Assembly (NCBI RefSeq): GCF_021391495.1
Contig: NZ_CP090063.1
Span: 1,736,001-1,800,000 of the forward strand
Origin: Amycolatopsis acidiphila
GTDB taxonomy: Bacteria > Actinomycetota > Actinomycetes > Mycobacteriales > Pseudonocardiaceae
DNA length: 64,000 nucleotides
Direction of reading: 5' to 3'
The notes under the pieces were generated by a model, which saw only the letters and a program-made list of their open reading frames with translations, did not search any database and was not told where the DNA came from. Shown here piece after piece: positions 34,399 through 43,030 of the stretch (positions within the stretch are counted from its first letter, which is position 1; each line of letters begins with the position of its first letter). Both the position numbers and the translations under genes were made by a program.

Positions 34399-34447
34399 GT
34401 ACTGGAGCGGGCGACGGGAATCGAACCCGCGTAGCCAGTTTGGAAGA
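34399..34447. other. attR, right attachment site
   Basis: Identical 49-bp copy of attL covering the 3' half of the functional tRNA-Gly. The crossover must lie within this core; integration keeps the tRNA intact on this side. Confidence 0.95.
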
Positions 34448-34476
34448 CTGGGGCTCTACCATTGAGCTACGCCCGC
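34403..34476 (-). tRNA. tRNA-Gly (anticodon TCC)
   Basis: The minus strand folds as a standard cloverleaf: acceptor GCGGGCG with CGCCCGC, D arm with TAGCTCAATGGTAGAGC, anticodon loop CTTCCAA, T arm GGGTTCGATTCCC, discriminator T and an encoded CCA. It is the integration target of the AICE. Confidence 0.97.
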
Positions 34477-34555
34477 ATGCGCCTCGGTCACCCGGGGTGC
34501 GCGACCAGTTTAGCGGGTCAGGCTAGAGTGATCGCAGCGCCCCGCCGGGGGCGAT

Positions 34556-34629
34556 CGGGATGTGGCGCAGCTTGGTAGCGCATCCGCTTTGGGAGCGGAG
34601 GGTCGCAGGTTCAAATCCTGTCATCCCGA
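34556..34629 (+). tRNA. tRNA-Pro (anticodon TGG)
   Basis: Acceptor CGGGATG pairs with CATCCCG; D arm GGCGCAGCTTGGTAGCGC; anticodon loop TTTGGGA; T arm CAGGTTCAAATCCTG. CCA is not encoded. It is intact and marks the boundary between conserved DNA and the decayed accessory region downstream. Confidence 0.97.
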
Positions 34630-34909
34630 CAACAGGCCTTTGACCTGCATTTTGCCCCTTCTTGGACCGTCCGATGCGGTTCTGGAGCTAGCGCGGCGCT
34701 CAGAGACACTCGGCTTGGAGAGTTTTTGTATGCCGATCCAACGCTTCAGCCAGCTCTTGACCCGTTCCAGGCACTGATCGACGTGTGCTGTTCGAGGACG
34801 TTGCTGATGGGCTGACACGGCGCGGATGATCTTGATATGGGTGAGGACCTCTGGGTTCGGGGTGGGGCACCCACAACGCTCACCGAATGTCCGGAGGTCC
34901 TCGACGGTC

Positions 34910-35060
34910 CACCGTAACGCGCCGTTGACTCCGACCGGCAGGCTTCGCCTGCCCGCTGTGTCGTGGAGGAGGGCTGGGCGCTGCGGCGAGCGGCGGAACG
35001 GTTCCAGGTCTCGCACACGACCGCGGCCAGCTGGGCTGGGCGGTACCGGGCGATGGTCCG
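34910..35060 (+). pseudogene. Remnant of an IS481-type transposase N-terminus
   Basis: HRNAPLTPTGRLRL in one frame continues after a single-base shift as ARCVVEEGWALRRAAERFQV and SHTTAASWAGRYRAM, the start and helix-turn-helix of IS481-family transposases. A small hairpin (34937-34953, GGCAGGC/GCCTGCC) lies at the frameshift. No catalytic DDE part follows. Confidence 0.7.
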
Positions 35061-35072
35061 GCCGGGATGGCC

Positions 35073-35120
35073 GACCGCGATCACGTCACGACGGAACTCC
35101 TTCGGGTAAGGCTTGAGCAC
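35073..35120 (-). pseudogene. Fragment of an IS3-type transposase OrfA start
   Basis: [16 protein letters not shown] on the minus strand is the usual beginning of IS3-family OrfA proteins and breaks off into the IS481-like remnant. Both are relics of nested insertions. A typical OrfA leader precedes it to about 35160. Confidence 0.65.
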
Positions 35121-35216
35121 GATACCGATCCTTCCAGCGAGGAACTCATCCTCGCCGATCAGGAGTCAACCGAACCCTGGCCAGCTCCCGAGGGCACCCC
35201 AGAAGGGTAGGGCCTG

Positions 35217-36267
35217 ATGGCCGAGCGGCCCGCGCTCTACGTGCAGGATGCGACACTGCGGGACGGTATGCACGCCGTTCGACACCGGCTCATGCGGACC
35301 AGGTCGGTGCGGTCGCGTCGGCAGTGGGCAAGGCCCGCGTTGACGCGATCGAGGTCGCCCACGGCGACGGCCTCGCCGGGTCCAGCCTGACCTACGGGCC
35401 CGGCAGCAACACAGACTGGGAGTGGATCTCCGCGGCCGCCGAGGTCGTCGAGAACGCGAGGCTCACGGCGCTGCTGCTGCCGGGGATCGGCACATCGAGG
35501 AGCTGGCGAAGGCCCACGACCTCGGCGTCGTGTCGGTCCGAGTGGCCACTCACGCCACCGAGGCCGACATCGCGATCCAGCACATCGGCAAGGCCCGCGA
35601 GTTCGGCATGGACGCGTCCGGGTTCCTGGTGACGTCGCACATGGCTCCCGCGGCCGAGTTGACCGAGCGGGCCAAGATCATGGAGGACGCCGGCGCCCAC
35701 TGCGTCTACGTCACCGACTCCGGCGGCAGGCTCACGATGCGGGACGTCCGGGACCGGGTCCACGCCTACCGTCACGTCCTGGAGCCGACCAACCAAATCG
35801 GCATCCACCCGCATGAGAACCTGTCCCTGTCGGTGGCCAACTCCGCCGTCGCGGTCGAGGAGGGCGTGACCCGGGTCGACGCCTCGCTGGCCGGGCACGG
35901 TGCCGGTGCCGGCAACTGCCCCATCGAGGCTTTCGTCGCCGTCGCGGACATCTACGGATGGAAGCACGGCTGTGATCTGTTCGCCCTGCAGGAGCGGCCG
36001 ACGACATCGTGCGACCGCTGCAAGACCGACCGGTGGGGGTGGACCGCGAAACCCTCACGCTCGGCTTCGCGGGCGTCTATTCCAGTTTCCTGCGCCAACC
36101 ATGGCCTCGACACTCGCGAGATCCTCGTCGAGGTCGGACGCCGCGGCATGGTCGGTGGCCAGGAGGACATGATCACAGACATCGCCCTCGACCTGGCGAG
36201 GAAAAAGGTCGCGAGCCGCAGGATCGAGCCTCTCGCGCCCCACGCGATGGGCCCAAGAGAGTCCTGA
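35217..36267 (+). pseudogene. 4-hydroxy-2-oxovalerate aldolase, frameshifted
   Basis: Read across frames, the region gives nearly a full aldolase of the BphI/MhpE/HsaF type, which splits 4-hydroxy-2-oxoacids to pyruvate and an aldehyde in meta-cleavage pathways. Segments are [17 protein letters not shown]; then [20 protein letters not shown]; then [18 protein letters not shown] through [19 protein letters not shown]; then [20 protein letters not shown]; and finally [20 protein letters not shown]. Breaks lie near 35295, 35490 (one base lost before ATCGAGGAG), 35990 (one G lost) and 36095. With at least four frameshifts it cannot make an active enzyme. It sits beside transposase remnants and upstream of the aromatic-ring genes. 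Confidence 0.9.
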
Positions 36268-36283
36268 CCGGGCGAGTTGCTCC

Positions 36284-37018
36284 TCAGGCCTCGTGCGGCG
36301 GTTCGGCCTGGCCCGGCGAGCGTGACCCGTCCGTCGCCCGGATGAGGTCCTGATGGTGTAGGGCCATGGCCTTCTTGAGATTCTCACGGTTACCGCCGCG
36401 GATCGCCGCGACTATCTCGGCGTGTACGGCGATGTTGTGGGCGTACATCTCGTCGTGACCCGGAAGCAGCTCGGCGCGCGTCAGGCTCCCGGTGATGATC
36501 GCTGCCAACGCCTCGTACATACCCGCGAGCACGGGGATGCGTGAGGCACGGGCGATGGCCAGGTGCAGCCGCAGGTTGGCCTCGAGGTAGGCGCGAGGCT
36601 CGGAGGCGTTCCGCATCTCCTCCAGCGCCCACTCCATGTCGCGGACATCCTTCGGGCCTGCTCTGTCCACGGCCACCGAGGTCAGCGTCGTCTCGAGATG
36701 AGCGCGGGCCTCGAAGAGCTCCAACGGATCGGTGCCGGCGCCGGAGAACCAGAGGTCCAGTGCCCCGAGCCGGACCTGAGGGGGCACGTTCGCGACGAAG
36801 ATGCCGCCACCGGGTCCGGGTCGCACCACGACGAGGTCACGGTCACGCAGGATGCGGAGAGCCTCGTTACAGACCGTCGGGCTGATGCCGAACCGGTCCA
36901 TCAAGTCGGTTCGACGGCCCAGTGACGTGCCGACCGGGGTTCGTGCAGCGAGCAGCTCGTTCTCGACTTGGGCAGCGACCTGCTGGGCGCGAGAGAGGTT
37001 CGACCGGGCCTCAGGCAT
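36284..37018 (-). CDS. GntR-family regulator with FCD ligand domain
   Basis: The 244-residue protein has an N-terminal winged helix ([36 protein letters not shown], wing [12 protein letters not shown]) and a C-terminal FCD domain. Metal-binding residues of the FCD domain are seen in [25 protein letters not shown] and [12 protein letters not shown] regulators usually sense organic acids from the pathway they control, here probably the adjacent aromatic catabolic genes. A decayed paralogue of its DNA-binding part lies near 46 kb. Confidence 0.92.
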   Translation of the reverse strand: MPEARSNLSRAQQVAAQVENELLAARTPVGTSLGRRTDLMDRFGISPTVCNEALRILRDRDLVVVRPGPGGGIFVANVPPQVRLGALDLWFSGAGTDPLELFEARAHLETTLTSVAVDRAGPKDVRDMEWALEEMRNASEPRAYLEANLRLHLAIARASRIPVLAGMYEALAAIITGSLTRAELLPGHDEMYAHNIAVHAEIVAAIRGGNRENLKKAMALHHQDLIRATDGSRSPGQAEPPHEA

Positions 37019-37945
37019 GGGGGCCGCCCTTCATCGCCGTGCTCGACGCCCAGATCACCGCGAACTCGTTGCCGGCGCTCTGAACAGTCGTGCTCCTCGA
37101 ACATCATCGGATTTCTGGTATCAGGCCATTATCATACCTGCAGGTTGCGGCTGATTGAGTGGACGGTAGCAGCTTGCACTGTTGGACCTGGGAATCCCGC
37201 GCCAAGCAAGCCGTGGTTTCCGTGCAAACTGTCTGCAGGATTCCTGGGCGAGGCAGATGGCTCCGCAAGTCGCCCTGCGCAGCCGCGAACCGAGGACCAC
37301 ACAGACTTCGCTGAGCAGGAGCGGGAATCTCCGCCACCACGGGCCCTGGGGTGGCGGGCACCAATGTCTCTCCCGATACCGGCCTTCCGATGACGAGGAA
37401 GTGAGGGGCGAGAGCCGCGTCAGCGATGGGTATGTCGTGAGACGCCGACCCCGGAAGGCCGGCGGCCTCGTCCGTCGCTCCGGCAGGCGAGTCGATCTCA
37501 TGAACGGCGCGTCGCACGGAGACTCGGTTGGTGCGCGGGGAGGTTCGCGGATGCACTGGTGTGGTGTCCGCTCGGGCGACCGCGTCGCGATGGGCAGTAC
37601 CTGCCACGACCGGGACTTTCACGTGCGGGAATTCGGCGTGACGTCGGCGCGCTCACGGCGTGGCTCACCGCGAGTAGCCACGGCGCTTACGAGCACGACT
37701 CCGGGGACTGGTCCGAACACTCGTGCGCGGATCGGCCGATGCGCACAAATCCTGCACCCATGATCTGACCCGCTCGCGCCCTACGTGCCGTGTGGGCATT
37801 GCAGGTGTTACACCGATGATCGTTCTTCCTTCGGGCCGTCAGGCCCACAGCTCGTCGCGATCGAAGAGCAACCACTTGACTTCATGTATGCAAGTTTTCT
37901 AACCTTGTATCGCGACGGTGCATGCGGTTGGCCACAGGAGCAGGC
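37019..37945. other. Intergenic region before the extradiol dioxygenase, no gene supported
   Basis: Open frames on both strands lack ribosome-binding sites and sensible composition. A spaced inverted repeat GGTAT...ATACC about 100 bases upstream of the GntR start (near 37117-37138) could be its own operator. The promoter for the dioxygenase is at the right end. The stretch between 37140 and 37800 may be decayed coding DNA but I could not identify it. Confidence 0.5.
37876..37905 (+). promoter_or_regulatory. Promoter of the extradiol dioxygenase genes
   Basis: TTGACT and TAACCT are 18 bases apart, with TCATGTATGCAAG between them. Nearly the same arrangement precedes the ring-hydroxylating dioxygenase, implying a shared regulator. 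The gene start lies 40 bases downstream. Confidence 0.7.
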
Positions 37946-39025
37946 ATGGGAGTTTTCCTCGGGTTGGGTATGACCCACTACCCGTTACTCGCCGGCACGG
38001 ACGAGCACATGGCTGGTCTGCTGAGGTGGACGCTCGCGGATCCGGACATCCCCGAGCATCTGAAGGACCCGCAGGCCTGGCCGCAGGCGATGCGCGAGGA
38101 GTGGGGGGACGACAAAGGGGTCCGTGCGGCCTCGGCTCATCGAGCCGAACTCGTGGCGCACTTGGCGCGTTGCCGCAAGGAACTCGACGAGTTCGCACCG
38201 GACCTCGTGGTGGTGTGGGGCGACGATCAGTACGAGAACTTCCGCGAGGAGGTCGTCCCACCCTTCTGCGTCCTCGCCTACGACGACCTGGAGGTGTCGG
38301 CCTTCGAGGTCATGAACGAGCGGGGCAGCCCGAACGCCTGGGGTCTGCCCGACGACTTCACGGTCACCCTCCACGGAGACGCGACCGCCGCCCGCGCTCT
38401 CGCGACCTCGCTGATCGAGGACGGGGTGGACATGGCCTACTCGTACCGCAAGCGGGCGGGCGCGCACTTCCCCCACGCGATCCTGAACACCCAGCTGTTC
38501 CTCGACTACGAGAATGCCGGGGCCAAGCTCCAGTACCCGATCATCCCGATCACGGTGAACTGCTACGGGCAGCACGCCATCGCTCGCCAGGGCGGCCTCG
38601 CGAGGTTCGCCGAGATCGTGGACGAGCAGCTCGACCCCGTCGGGCCGAGCCCCAGGCGCTGCATGCAGGTCGGCGCCGCCATCGCGCGGAGCTTCAAGCT
38701 GTCCGACAAGCGGGTCGCCTTCGTTGCGTCGTCGAGTTGGTCGCATGCGTTCCTGTGCGACCGCCTTTGGCACCTCCGCCCGGACACCGATGCCGACCGG
38801 CGTCTGTACGAAGCCCTGGTCGACGGCGACATCGAGACCTGGCGCAACGTCACGAGCGCCGAGATCGTCGACGCCGGTCAGCACGAGATGCTGAACTGGT
38901 TCTGCCTCCTCGGCGCGATGGCGGAACTCGACCTGCCGATGTCGTGGTCCGACTTCGTGGTGACCGACATCTTCAATTCCAACAAGTGCTTCGCGGCCTT
39001 CAAGGTCGCAGAACAGGATGCGTGA
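37946..39025 (+). CDS. Class III (LigB-type) extradiol ring-cleavage dioxygenase
   Basis: The 359-residue protein resembles LigB/DesZ-type enzymes that open catecholic rings next to the hydroxyl pair using Fe(II) and O2. LGLGMTHYPLL near residues 5-15 offers the first iron His, PDLVVVWGDDQYENF follows near residue 95, and AFVASSSWSHAFL near residue 260 has the family's later His region. ATG at 37946 has AGGAG ten bases upstream. The stop overlaps the hydrolase start (TGATG), so ring cleavage and the next step are coupled. The substrate is unknown; methylgallate-like or dihydroxyaryl acids fit the family. Confidence 0.85.
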   Translation: MGVFLGLGMTHYPLLAGTDEHMAGLLRWTLADPDIPEHLKDPQAWPQAMREEWGDDKGVRAASAHRAELVAHLARCRKELDEFAPDLVVVWGDDQYENFREEVVPPFCVLAYDDLEVSAFEVMNERGSPNAWGLPDDFTVTLHGDATAARALATSLIEDGVDMAYSYRKRAGAHFPHAILNTQLFLDYENAGAKLQYPIIPITVNCYGQHAIARQGGLARFAEIVDEQLDPVGPSPRRCMQVGAAIARSFKLSDKRVAFVASSSWSHAFLCDRLWHLRPDTDADRRLYEALVDGDIETWRNVTSAEIVDAGQHEMLNWFCLLGAMAELDLPMSWSDFVVTDIFNSNKCFAAFKVAEQDA

Positions 39026-39861
39026 TGACAGCCATGGCCGACATCTGTGAGGCCCGCCGGGTCGCCGTGCCCGGTCTCACCGCCGAGCCGATCGACACCC
39101 ACTACCTCGAGGCCGGCACCGGTGAGCCCGTTGTCCTCCTGCACGGATCCGGTCCGGGCGTCTCGGCCTGGGCCAACTGGCAGCACACGATCCCTGGCCT
39201 GGCCAAGCAGTTCCGCGTGCTGGCACCGGACACCGTCGGGTACGGGGCCACCTCAAGGCCCGAGGACATCGTCTACTCCCTGTCGACATGGACCGACCAC
39301 ATCGTCGGCTTCCTCGACGCGATCGGGCTTGAGCGGGTCTCGCTCGTCGGGAACTCGCTCGGTGGTCGGATGGCGCTGGACATGGCCGAGCGCTATCCGG
39401 ACCGGGTCCGTCGGATGGTCCTGATGGGCTCTCCGGGTGTCGGGATGACGCCCACGGAGGGGCTGAAGGCGCTGCGCGGGTACACCCCGTCGTCGGCGAA
39501 CATGCGGTCGCTACTGCTCGACTACTTCGCGGTGGACAAGTCGATCATCACCGACGACCTGGTCCGCATCCGGTACGAGGCCAGTGTTGAGACCTTCGAG
39601 GCCTACCAGGCGATGTTCACCGATCCGCGGCACCGCGGCAGCGAGCTCGGCATCACCGAGGAACAGGCCCGTGCCATCGATGTCCCAGCGTTGCTCGTCC
39701 ACGGACGCGAGGACAAGGTGGTCCCCGTCGAGGTGTCCTGGACGATGGTGCGTCTCCTGCAGAATGCCGACCTGCATGTGTTCGCCCGGTGCGGGCACTG
39801 GACCCAGATCGAGCGAGCCGACGAATTCGTCGAGGTCGTCTCGTCCTTCCTCGGGGAGTGA
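39025..39861 (+). CDS. Meta-cleavage product hydrolase (alpha/beta fold)
   Basis: The 278-residue enzyme has the layout of BphD/HsaD/MhpC hydrolases. The oxyanion loop is LLHGSGPGVSAWANW at residues 38-52, the nucleophile Ser111 is in VGNSLGGRM, Asp230 in HGREDKVVP, and His258 in CGHWTQIE. These enzymes split the C-C bond of the ring-opened product to a hydroxypentadienoate and an acid. Overlap with the dioxygenase gene supports sequential action. Confidence 0.93.
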   Translation: MTAMADICEARRVAVPGLTAEPIDTHYLEAGTGEPVVLLHGSGPGVSAWANWQHTIPGLAKQFRVLAPDTVGYGATSRPEDIVYSLSTWTDHIVGFLDAIGLERVSLVGNSLGGRMALDMAERYPDRVRRMVLMGSPGVGMTPTEGLKALRGYTPSSANMRSLLLDYFAVDKSIITDDLVRIRYEASVETFEAYQAMFTDPRHRGSELGITEEQARAIDVPALLVHGREDKVVPVEVSWTMVRLLQNADLHVFARCGHWTQIERADEFVEVVSSFLGE

Positions 39862-40330
39862 GCGGGACGGCACCGTCCGAGGCCCGGCCTCGCCGCCACA
39901 CTCGGCGACATCGTTGGCTTCGATATCGACCTGCCCGGTCCGGACCAGACTTCCGACTTCCGCGGCTGTGGCGAGTGGACGGATCCGCACTGCGCGATCA
40001 CTCCTGAGGACGACGGATCCGGCAAACATGCCTACATTATTCGCTTGGAGAACTCTGAGTGACTACAGAAGAGTCTTGATGACGACAAGACGTAGTAGAT
40101 CAGGCGCCTTCGACGGGTTGTCGCACCGCATGGGCGTTGATGATCGATGCGATGTCGGCGGTTTGGCAGGCCGGTGAAGGCGAATTCGGATTTTCTGGCG
40201 GTGATGGGGCGCGGCGGCCTCCGCTCCGTCGGCCGCGTGGTGGGGTGACAGGGCTGAACGGTGAAACCGAACGCTCTTTCCGTGTTGGCACTGCGGCGAT
40301 GGTGACGGCGAGAGGGTTGTTCGATTTTGC
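39862..40330 (+). other. Intergenic stretch with an orphan coding remnant
   Basis: Directly after the hydrolase stop, the same frame stays open to a TGA at 40062 and encodes a protein-like sequence (LGDIVGFDIDLPGPDQTSDF, then CGEWTDPHCAITPEDDGSGK), but without a start codon. It looks like the tail of a lost gene that I do not recognise. The rest up to the promoter has no supported feature. Confidence 0.4.
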
Positions 40331-40359
40331 TTGAATCATGTGTGCAGGATTGCTAACGT
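40331..40359 (+). promoter_or_regulatory. Promoter of the ring-hydroxylating dioxygenase operon
   Basis: TTGAAT and TAACGT are 17 bases apart and enclose TCATGTGTGCAGG, closely matching the element before the extradiol dioxygenase. The alpha-subunit start lies 55 bases downstream. Confidence 0.7.
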
Positions 40360-40414
40360 GTGGGAATCGATCCACAGGCACACCTGGACACCGCTGTCGA
40401 GGAGTCAGAGTTCC

Positions 40415-41689
40415 ATGACGATCATCAACGATCCCGTCGTCACCGCCCCTCCGGCGGGTCCGCTGGTCGAGGAGGACCGCGCAGCGCACCGTTTTCGGGT
40501 CCACCGCTCGACGATGACGAGCCGCGAGATCTACGCTATGGAACTCGAGAAGGTCTTCGGGTGCAGCTGGCTGTATGTCGGTCACGAGTCCGAGATCCGC
40601 AACAAGGGGGATTTCGTCCGCCGTCCGGTCGGCAACCGCCAGATTTTCATGGTGCGCGGCCGGTCCGGGCAGGTGAACGTCTTCCACAACAGCTGCACGC
40701 ATCGCGGCGCGATGGTGTGCCGACAGGACCGCGGCACCTCCAAGGTGTTTTCCTGCTTCTACCACGCCTGGTCGTTCAACACCGACGGTGAGCTCGTAGG
40801 CGTCCCAGGCCGGGACGCCTACGGCGACGGGCTGGACTTCTCCAAGCTGGGGCTCCGCCCGGTCGCCCGGGTCGAGTCCTACCGCGGGTTCGTGTTCCTC
40901 AGCTACGACCCGGACATCATCGGGCTGGAGGAGTACCTCGCGGACGCGAAGGAGTACCTCGATCTTGTCATCGACGCGACCGAGGACGCCGAGATCATTT
41001 CCGGCACCAACGAATATGCGATCAACGCCAACTGGAAGTTGTTGGCGGAGAACAGCATCGACGGATATCACGCCGTCTCCACGCACGACACGTACTTCAA
41101 GTACCTCGGGGCGCTCGGTACGGACTTGAAAGGCGGAGTGACCGGCACGGCGAAGGCACTCGGCAACGGGCATGCGGTGTTGGAGTATGCGGCGCCGTGG
41201 GGGCGCCCGGTGGCGAAGTGGGAGCCGCTGTTCGGCGAGGCCTCGCGTGAGGAGATCGGCAGGCTGCGCGCGGACCTCGTCGAGAAGCACGGCGACGAAC
41301 GTGCGTCGCGAATGGCGGATACCAACCGCAACCTACTGATCTACCCGAACCTGGTGATCAATGACATCATGGCGATCACGGTGCGGACGTTCATGCCGCA
41401 GTCCCCGGACCGCATGGAGGTCACGGCCTGGGAACTGGCTCCGCGTGAGGAGCTCCCACAGCTGCGCCAGCGGCGGCTTGACAGCTTTCTCACCTTCCTC
41501 GGCCCGGGCGGGTTCGCCACCCCGGACGACATCGAGGCGCTCGAGTCGTGTCAGCAGGGCTTCCACAGCCTCGGCCCGGAGTACAACGACATCTCCCGGG
41601 GCATGGCGCGCGAGCCGCAGGCGAACGACGAGGAGCAGATGCGGGCGTTCTGGCGCCGTTGGCACCACCAGATGATGGGGGACGCGTGA
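40415..41689 (+). CDS. Ring-hydroxylating dioxygenase, alpha subunit
   Basis: The 424-residue subunit carries the Rieske centre (Cys94-x-His96 and Cys114-x2-His117 in SCTHRGAM and SCFYHAW) and the mononuclear iron site (AENSIDGYHAVSTHD, with Asp216, His219 and His224). It adds both atoms of O2 to an aromatic ring, giving a cis-dihydrodiol. ATG at 40415 has GAGGAG about ten bases upstream. The beta-subunit gene overlaps its stop. Electrons probably come from the 3Fe-4S ferredoxin and FAD reductase near 48 kb, the type IV arrangement of actinobacterial phthalate and PAH dioxygenases. Confidence 0.94.
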   Translation: MTIINDPVVTAPPAGPLVEEDRAAHRFRVHRSTMTSREIYAMELEKVFGCSWLYVGHESEIRNKGDFVRRPVGNRQIFMVRGRSGQVNVFHNSCTHRGAMVCRQDRGTSKVFSCFYHAWSFNTDGELVGVPGRDAYGDGLDFSKLGLRPVARVESYRGFVFLSYDPDIIGLEEYLADAKEYLDLVIDATEDAEIISGTNEYAINANWKLLAENSIDGYHAVSTHDTYFKYLGALGTDLKGGVTGTAKALGNGHAVLEYAAPWGRPVAKWEPLFGEASREEIGRLRADLVEKHGDERASRMADTNRNLLIYPNLVINDIMAITVRTFMPQSPDRMEVTAWELAPREELPQLRQRRLDSFLTFLGPGGFATPDDIEALESCQQGFHSLGPEYNDISRGMAREPQANDEEQMRAFWRRWHHQMMGDA

Positions 41690-42234
41690 TGAACACTCCG
41701 GCGGTCGATTCGCCCACCCAGGCCCCCGCCGTCGGCCCGCGGGTCGCTGATCTCGCTTCGGTGACCAGGGGCGACGTCGAGGAGTTCCTCTACACGGAGG
41801 CCGAACTCCTCGACGACTGGGATCTCGACACCTGGCTCACGATGTACACGGACGACTGCCGGTACGTGATCCCGTGCAACGACACTCCCGAGGGCGACCC
41901 GGCCCGCGATCTCGTGCTCATCGACGACGACGCGTTGCGGCTGCGCTGCCGAGTCGAGCGGCTGAACTCCCGGCGGGCCCATCGCGAGTACCCGCACTCC
42001 GCGACCAGCCATCAGGTGACGAACGTCCGGGTCCGCCCGGCCGAGGGCGACGAGCTGCCTGTCGTCGCGGAGTTCGTGGTGTGGCGGTTCCGTGGTGAGC
42101 GGTCCACCGCCTACTCCGGTCGCTACCACTATCGGCTCCGGGCAGTCGACGGTCTGCTGAAGATCGCGTCCAAGCGCTGCACCCTGAGGATGGGCAGCCT
42201 GCGTCAGGTGTCCGACGTGGCGATCGTCCTATGA
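41689..42234 (+). CDS. Ring-hydroxylating dioxygenase, beta subunit
   Basis: The 181-residue subunit has the NTF2-like fold of RHDO small subunits: VEEFLYTEAELLDDWDLDTW, then YTDDCRYVIPCN, RRAHREYPHSATSHQVTNV and the C-terminal KRCTLRMGSLRQVSDVAIVL. It packs with the alpha subunit into an alpha3beta3 oligomer and has no cofactor of its own. Start and stop overlap both neighbouring genes, so stoichiometry is kept by coupling. Confidence 0.93.
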   Translation: MNTPAVDSPTQAPAVGPRVADLASVTRGDVEEFLYTEAELLDDWDLDTWLTMYTDDCRYVIPCNDTPEGDPARDLVLIDDDALRLRCRVERLNSRRAHREYPHSATSHQVTNVRVRPAEGDELPVVAEFVVWRFRGERSTAYSGRYHYRLRAVDGLLKIASKRCTLRMGSLRQVSDVAIVL

Positions 42235-42998
42235 GCGGGGTGCTCGACGGTCAGGCGGTCGTCGTCACGGGCGGCGCCACTGGCATCGGCCTGGCGATCT
42301 CCCGGCGGTTGCTGGCGGATGGGGCATCCCTGCTTGTGGGCGCCCGCACGGCGGAGGAGGCCGAGAAGAGCGTCGGCGCGCTTGACGGCCGGGTGGTCAC
42401 GTTCGCGGGTGACCTCGCTCAGCCTGGTGGTGCAGACGATCTGCTGGCCGCCGCCGTCGAGGCCTTCGGCCAGGTGTACGCCCTGGTGAACAATGCCGGC
42501 GGCGGCGTCATCCGCCCGACCCTCGACCACACCGAGGACACGTTACGCGCCACCATCGACAACAACCTCTGGACCACGCTGCGCGCCAGCCTCGCCTTCC
42601 TTCCGCATCTCGTGGAGTGTGGCGGCGGGCGGATCGTGAACATCGGCGCTGAGTCCGTGCGCAACGGCCTCACCGCCCACGCTGTCTACAACGCGGCCAA
42701 GGGCGGGGTGCACGCGCTCGCCGTAGGGCTCGCCCGCGAGTTCGCCCATGCGGGTGTCGCCGTCAACACCGTGGCCCCCTCGTACACGCTGACCCCGGAG
42801 TTGGCTGCCGCGATTGCCGACCACGAGCTGCCCCCGGAGCTGGAGCCCGTGGTCCGAGACGCCGTCGATCTCATCCCGATGGGCCGCGCCGCGGAGCCGG
42901 ACGAGATCGCGGGTGCTGTCGCCTACCTGCTCCGTCCCGAGGCGGGCTTCGTCACCGGCCAGACGATCAGCGTCAACGGCGGCAGCAGCATGGCCTGA
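42231..42998 (+). CDS. Short-chain dehydrogenase, probable cis-dihydrodiol dehydrogenase
   Basis: The 255-residue SDR enzyme has the cofactor motif TGGATGIG near residue 13, NNAGGGV, and catalytic Tyr153 and Lys157 in YNAAKGG, followed by VAPSYTLTPEL and a C-terminal FVTGQTISVNGGS. Position directly after the RHDO subunits, with a 4-base overlap, suggests oxidation of the cis-dihydrodiol to a catechol with NAD+. Sequence alone cannot separate this from other SDR roles. Confidence 0.88.
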   Translation: MSGVLDGQAVVVTGGATGIGLAISRRLLADGASLLVGARTAEEAEKSVGALDGRVVTFAGDLAQPGGADDLLAAAVEAFGQVYALVNNAGGGVIRPTLDHTEDTLRATIDNNLWTTLRASLAFLPHLVECGGGRIVNIGAESVRNGLTAHAVYNAAKGGVHALAVGLAREFAHAGVAVNTVAPSYTLTPELAAAIADHELPPELEPVVRDAVDLIPMGRAAEPDEIAGAVAYLLRPEAGFVTGQTISVNGGSSMA

Positions 42999-43030
42999 CC
43001 CTGTCCACTCCCGAAAGGAACATCCCTCCC

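Larger units (their letters stand above)
22772..34447. mobile_element. Actinomycete integrative and conjugative element (AICE) in tRNA-Gly
   Basis: The element is bounded by a 49-bp perfect direct repeat whose right copy is the 3' half of tRNA-Gly(TCC). The excised circle would be 11,627 bp. It holds the pSAM2-type modules: tyrosine integrase and excisionase next to attR, a RepSA-like initiator, an FtsK/TraB-like translocase for double-stranded DNA transfer, a Pra-like activator and a GntR (KorSA-like) repressor. Accessory genes are an XRE regulator, a flavoprotein, small zinc-finger proteins and an AT-rich ATPase-TOPRIM defence-like operon at the left end. All core genes look intact, so mobility is plausible. 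Confidence 0.93.

Noticed and set aside
34621..35016. Minus-strand open frame downstream of tRNA-Pro
   Set aside because: It runs through the transposase relics and into the tRNA end; no function or ribosome-binding site can be supported.
37104..37622. Minus-strand open frame of 172 residues between the GntR and extradiol dioxygenase genes
   Set aside because: No plausible start signal, no motif, and mixed composition; possibly decayed DNA, so not called as a gene.
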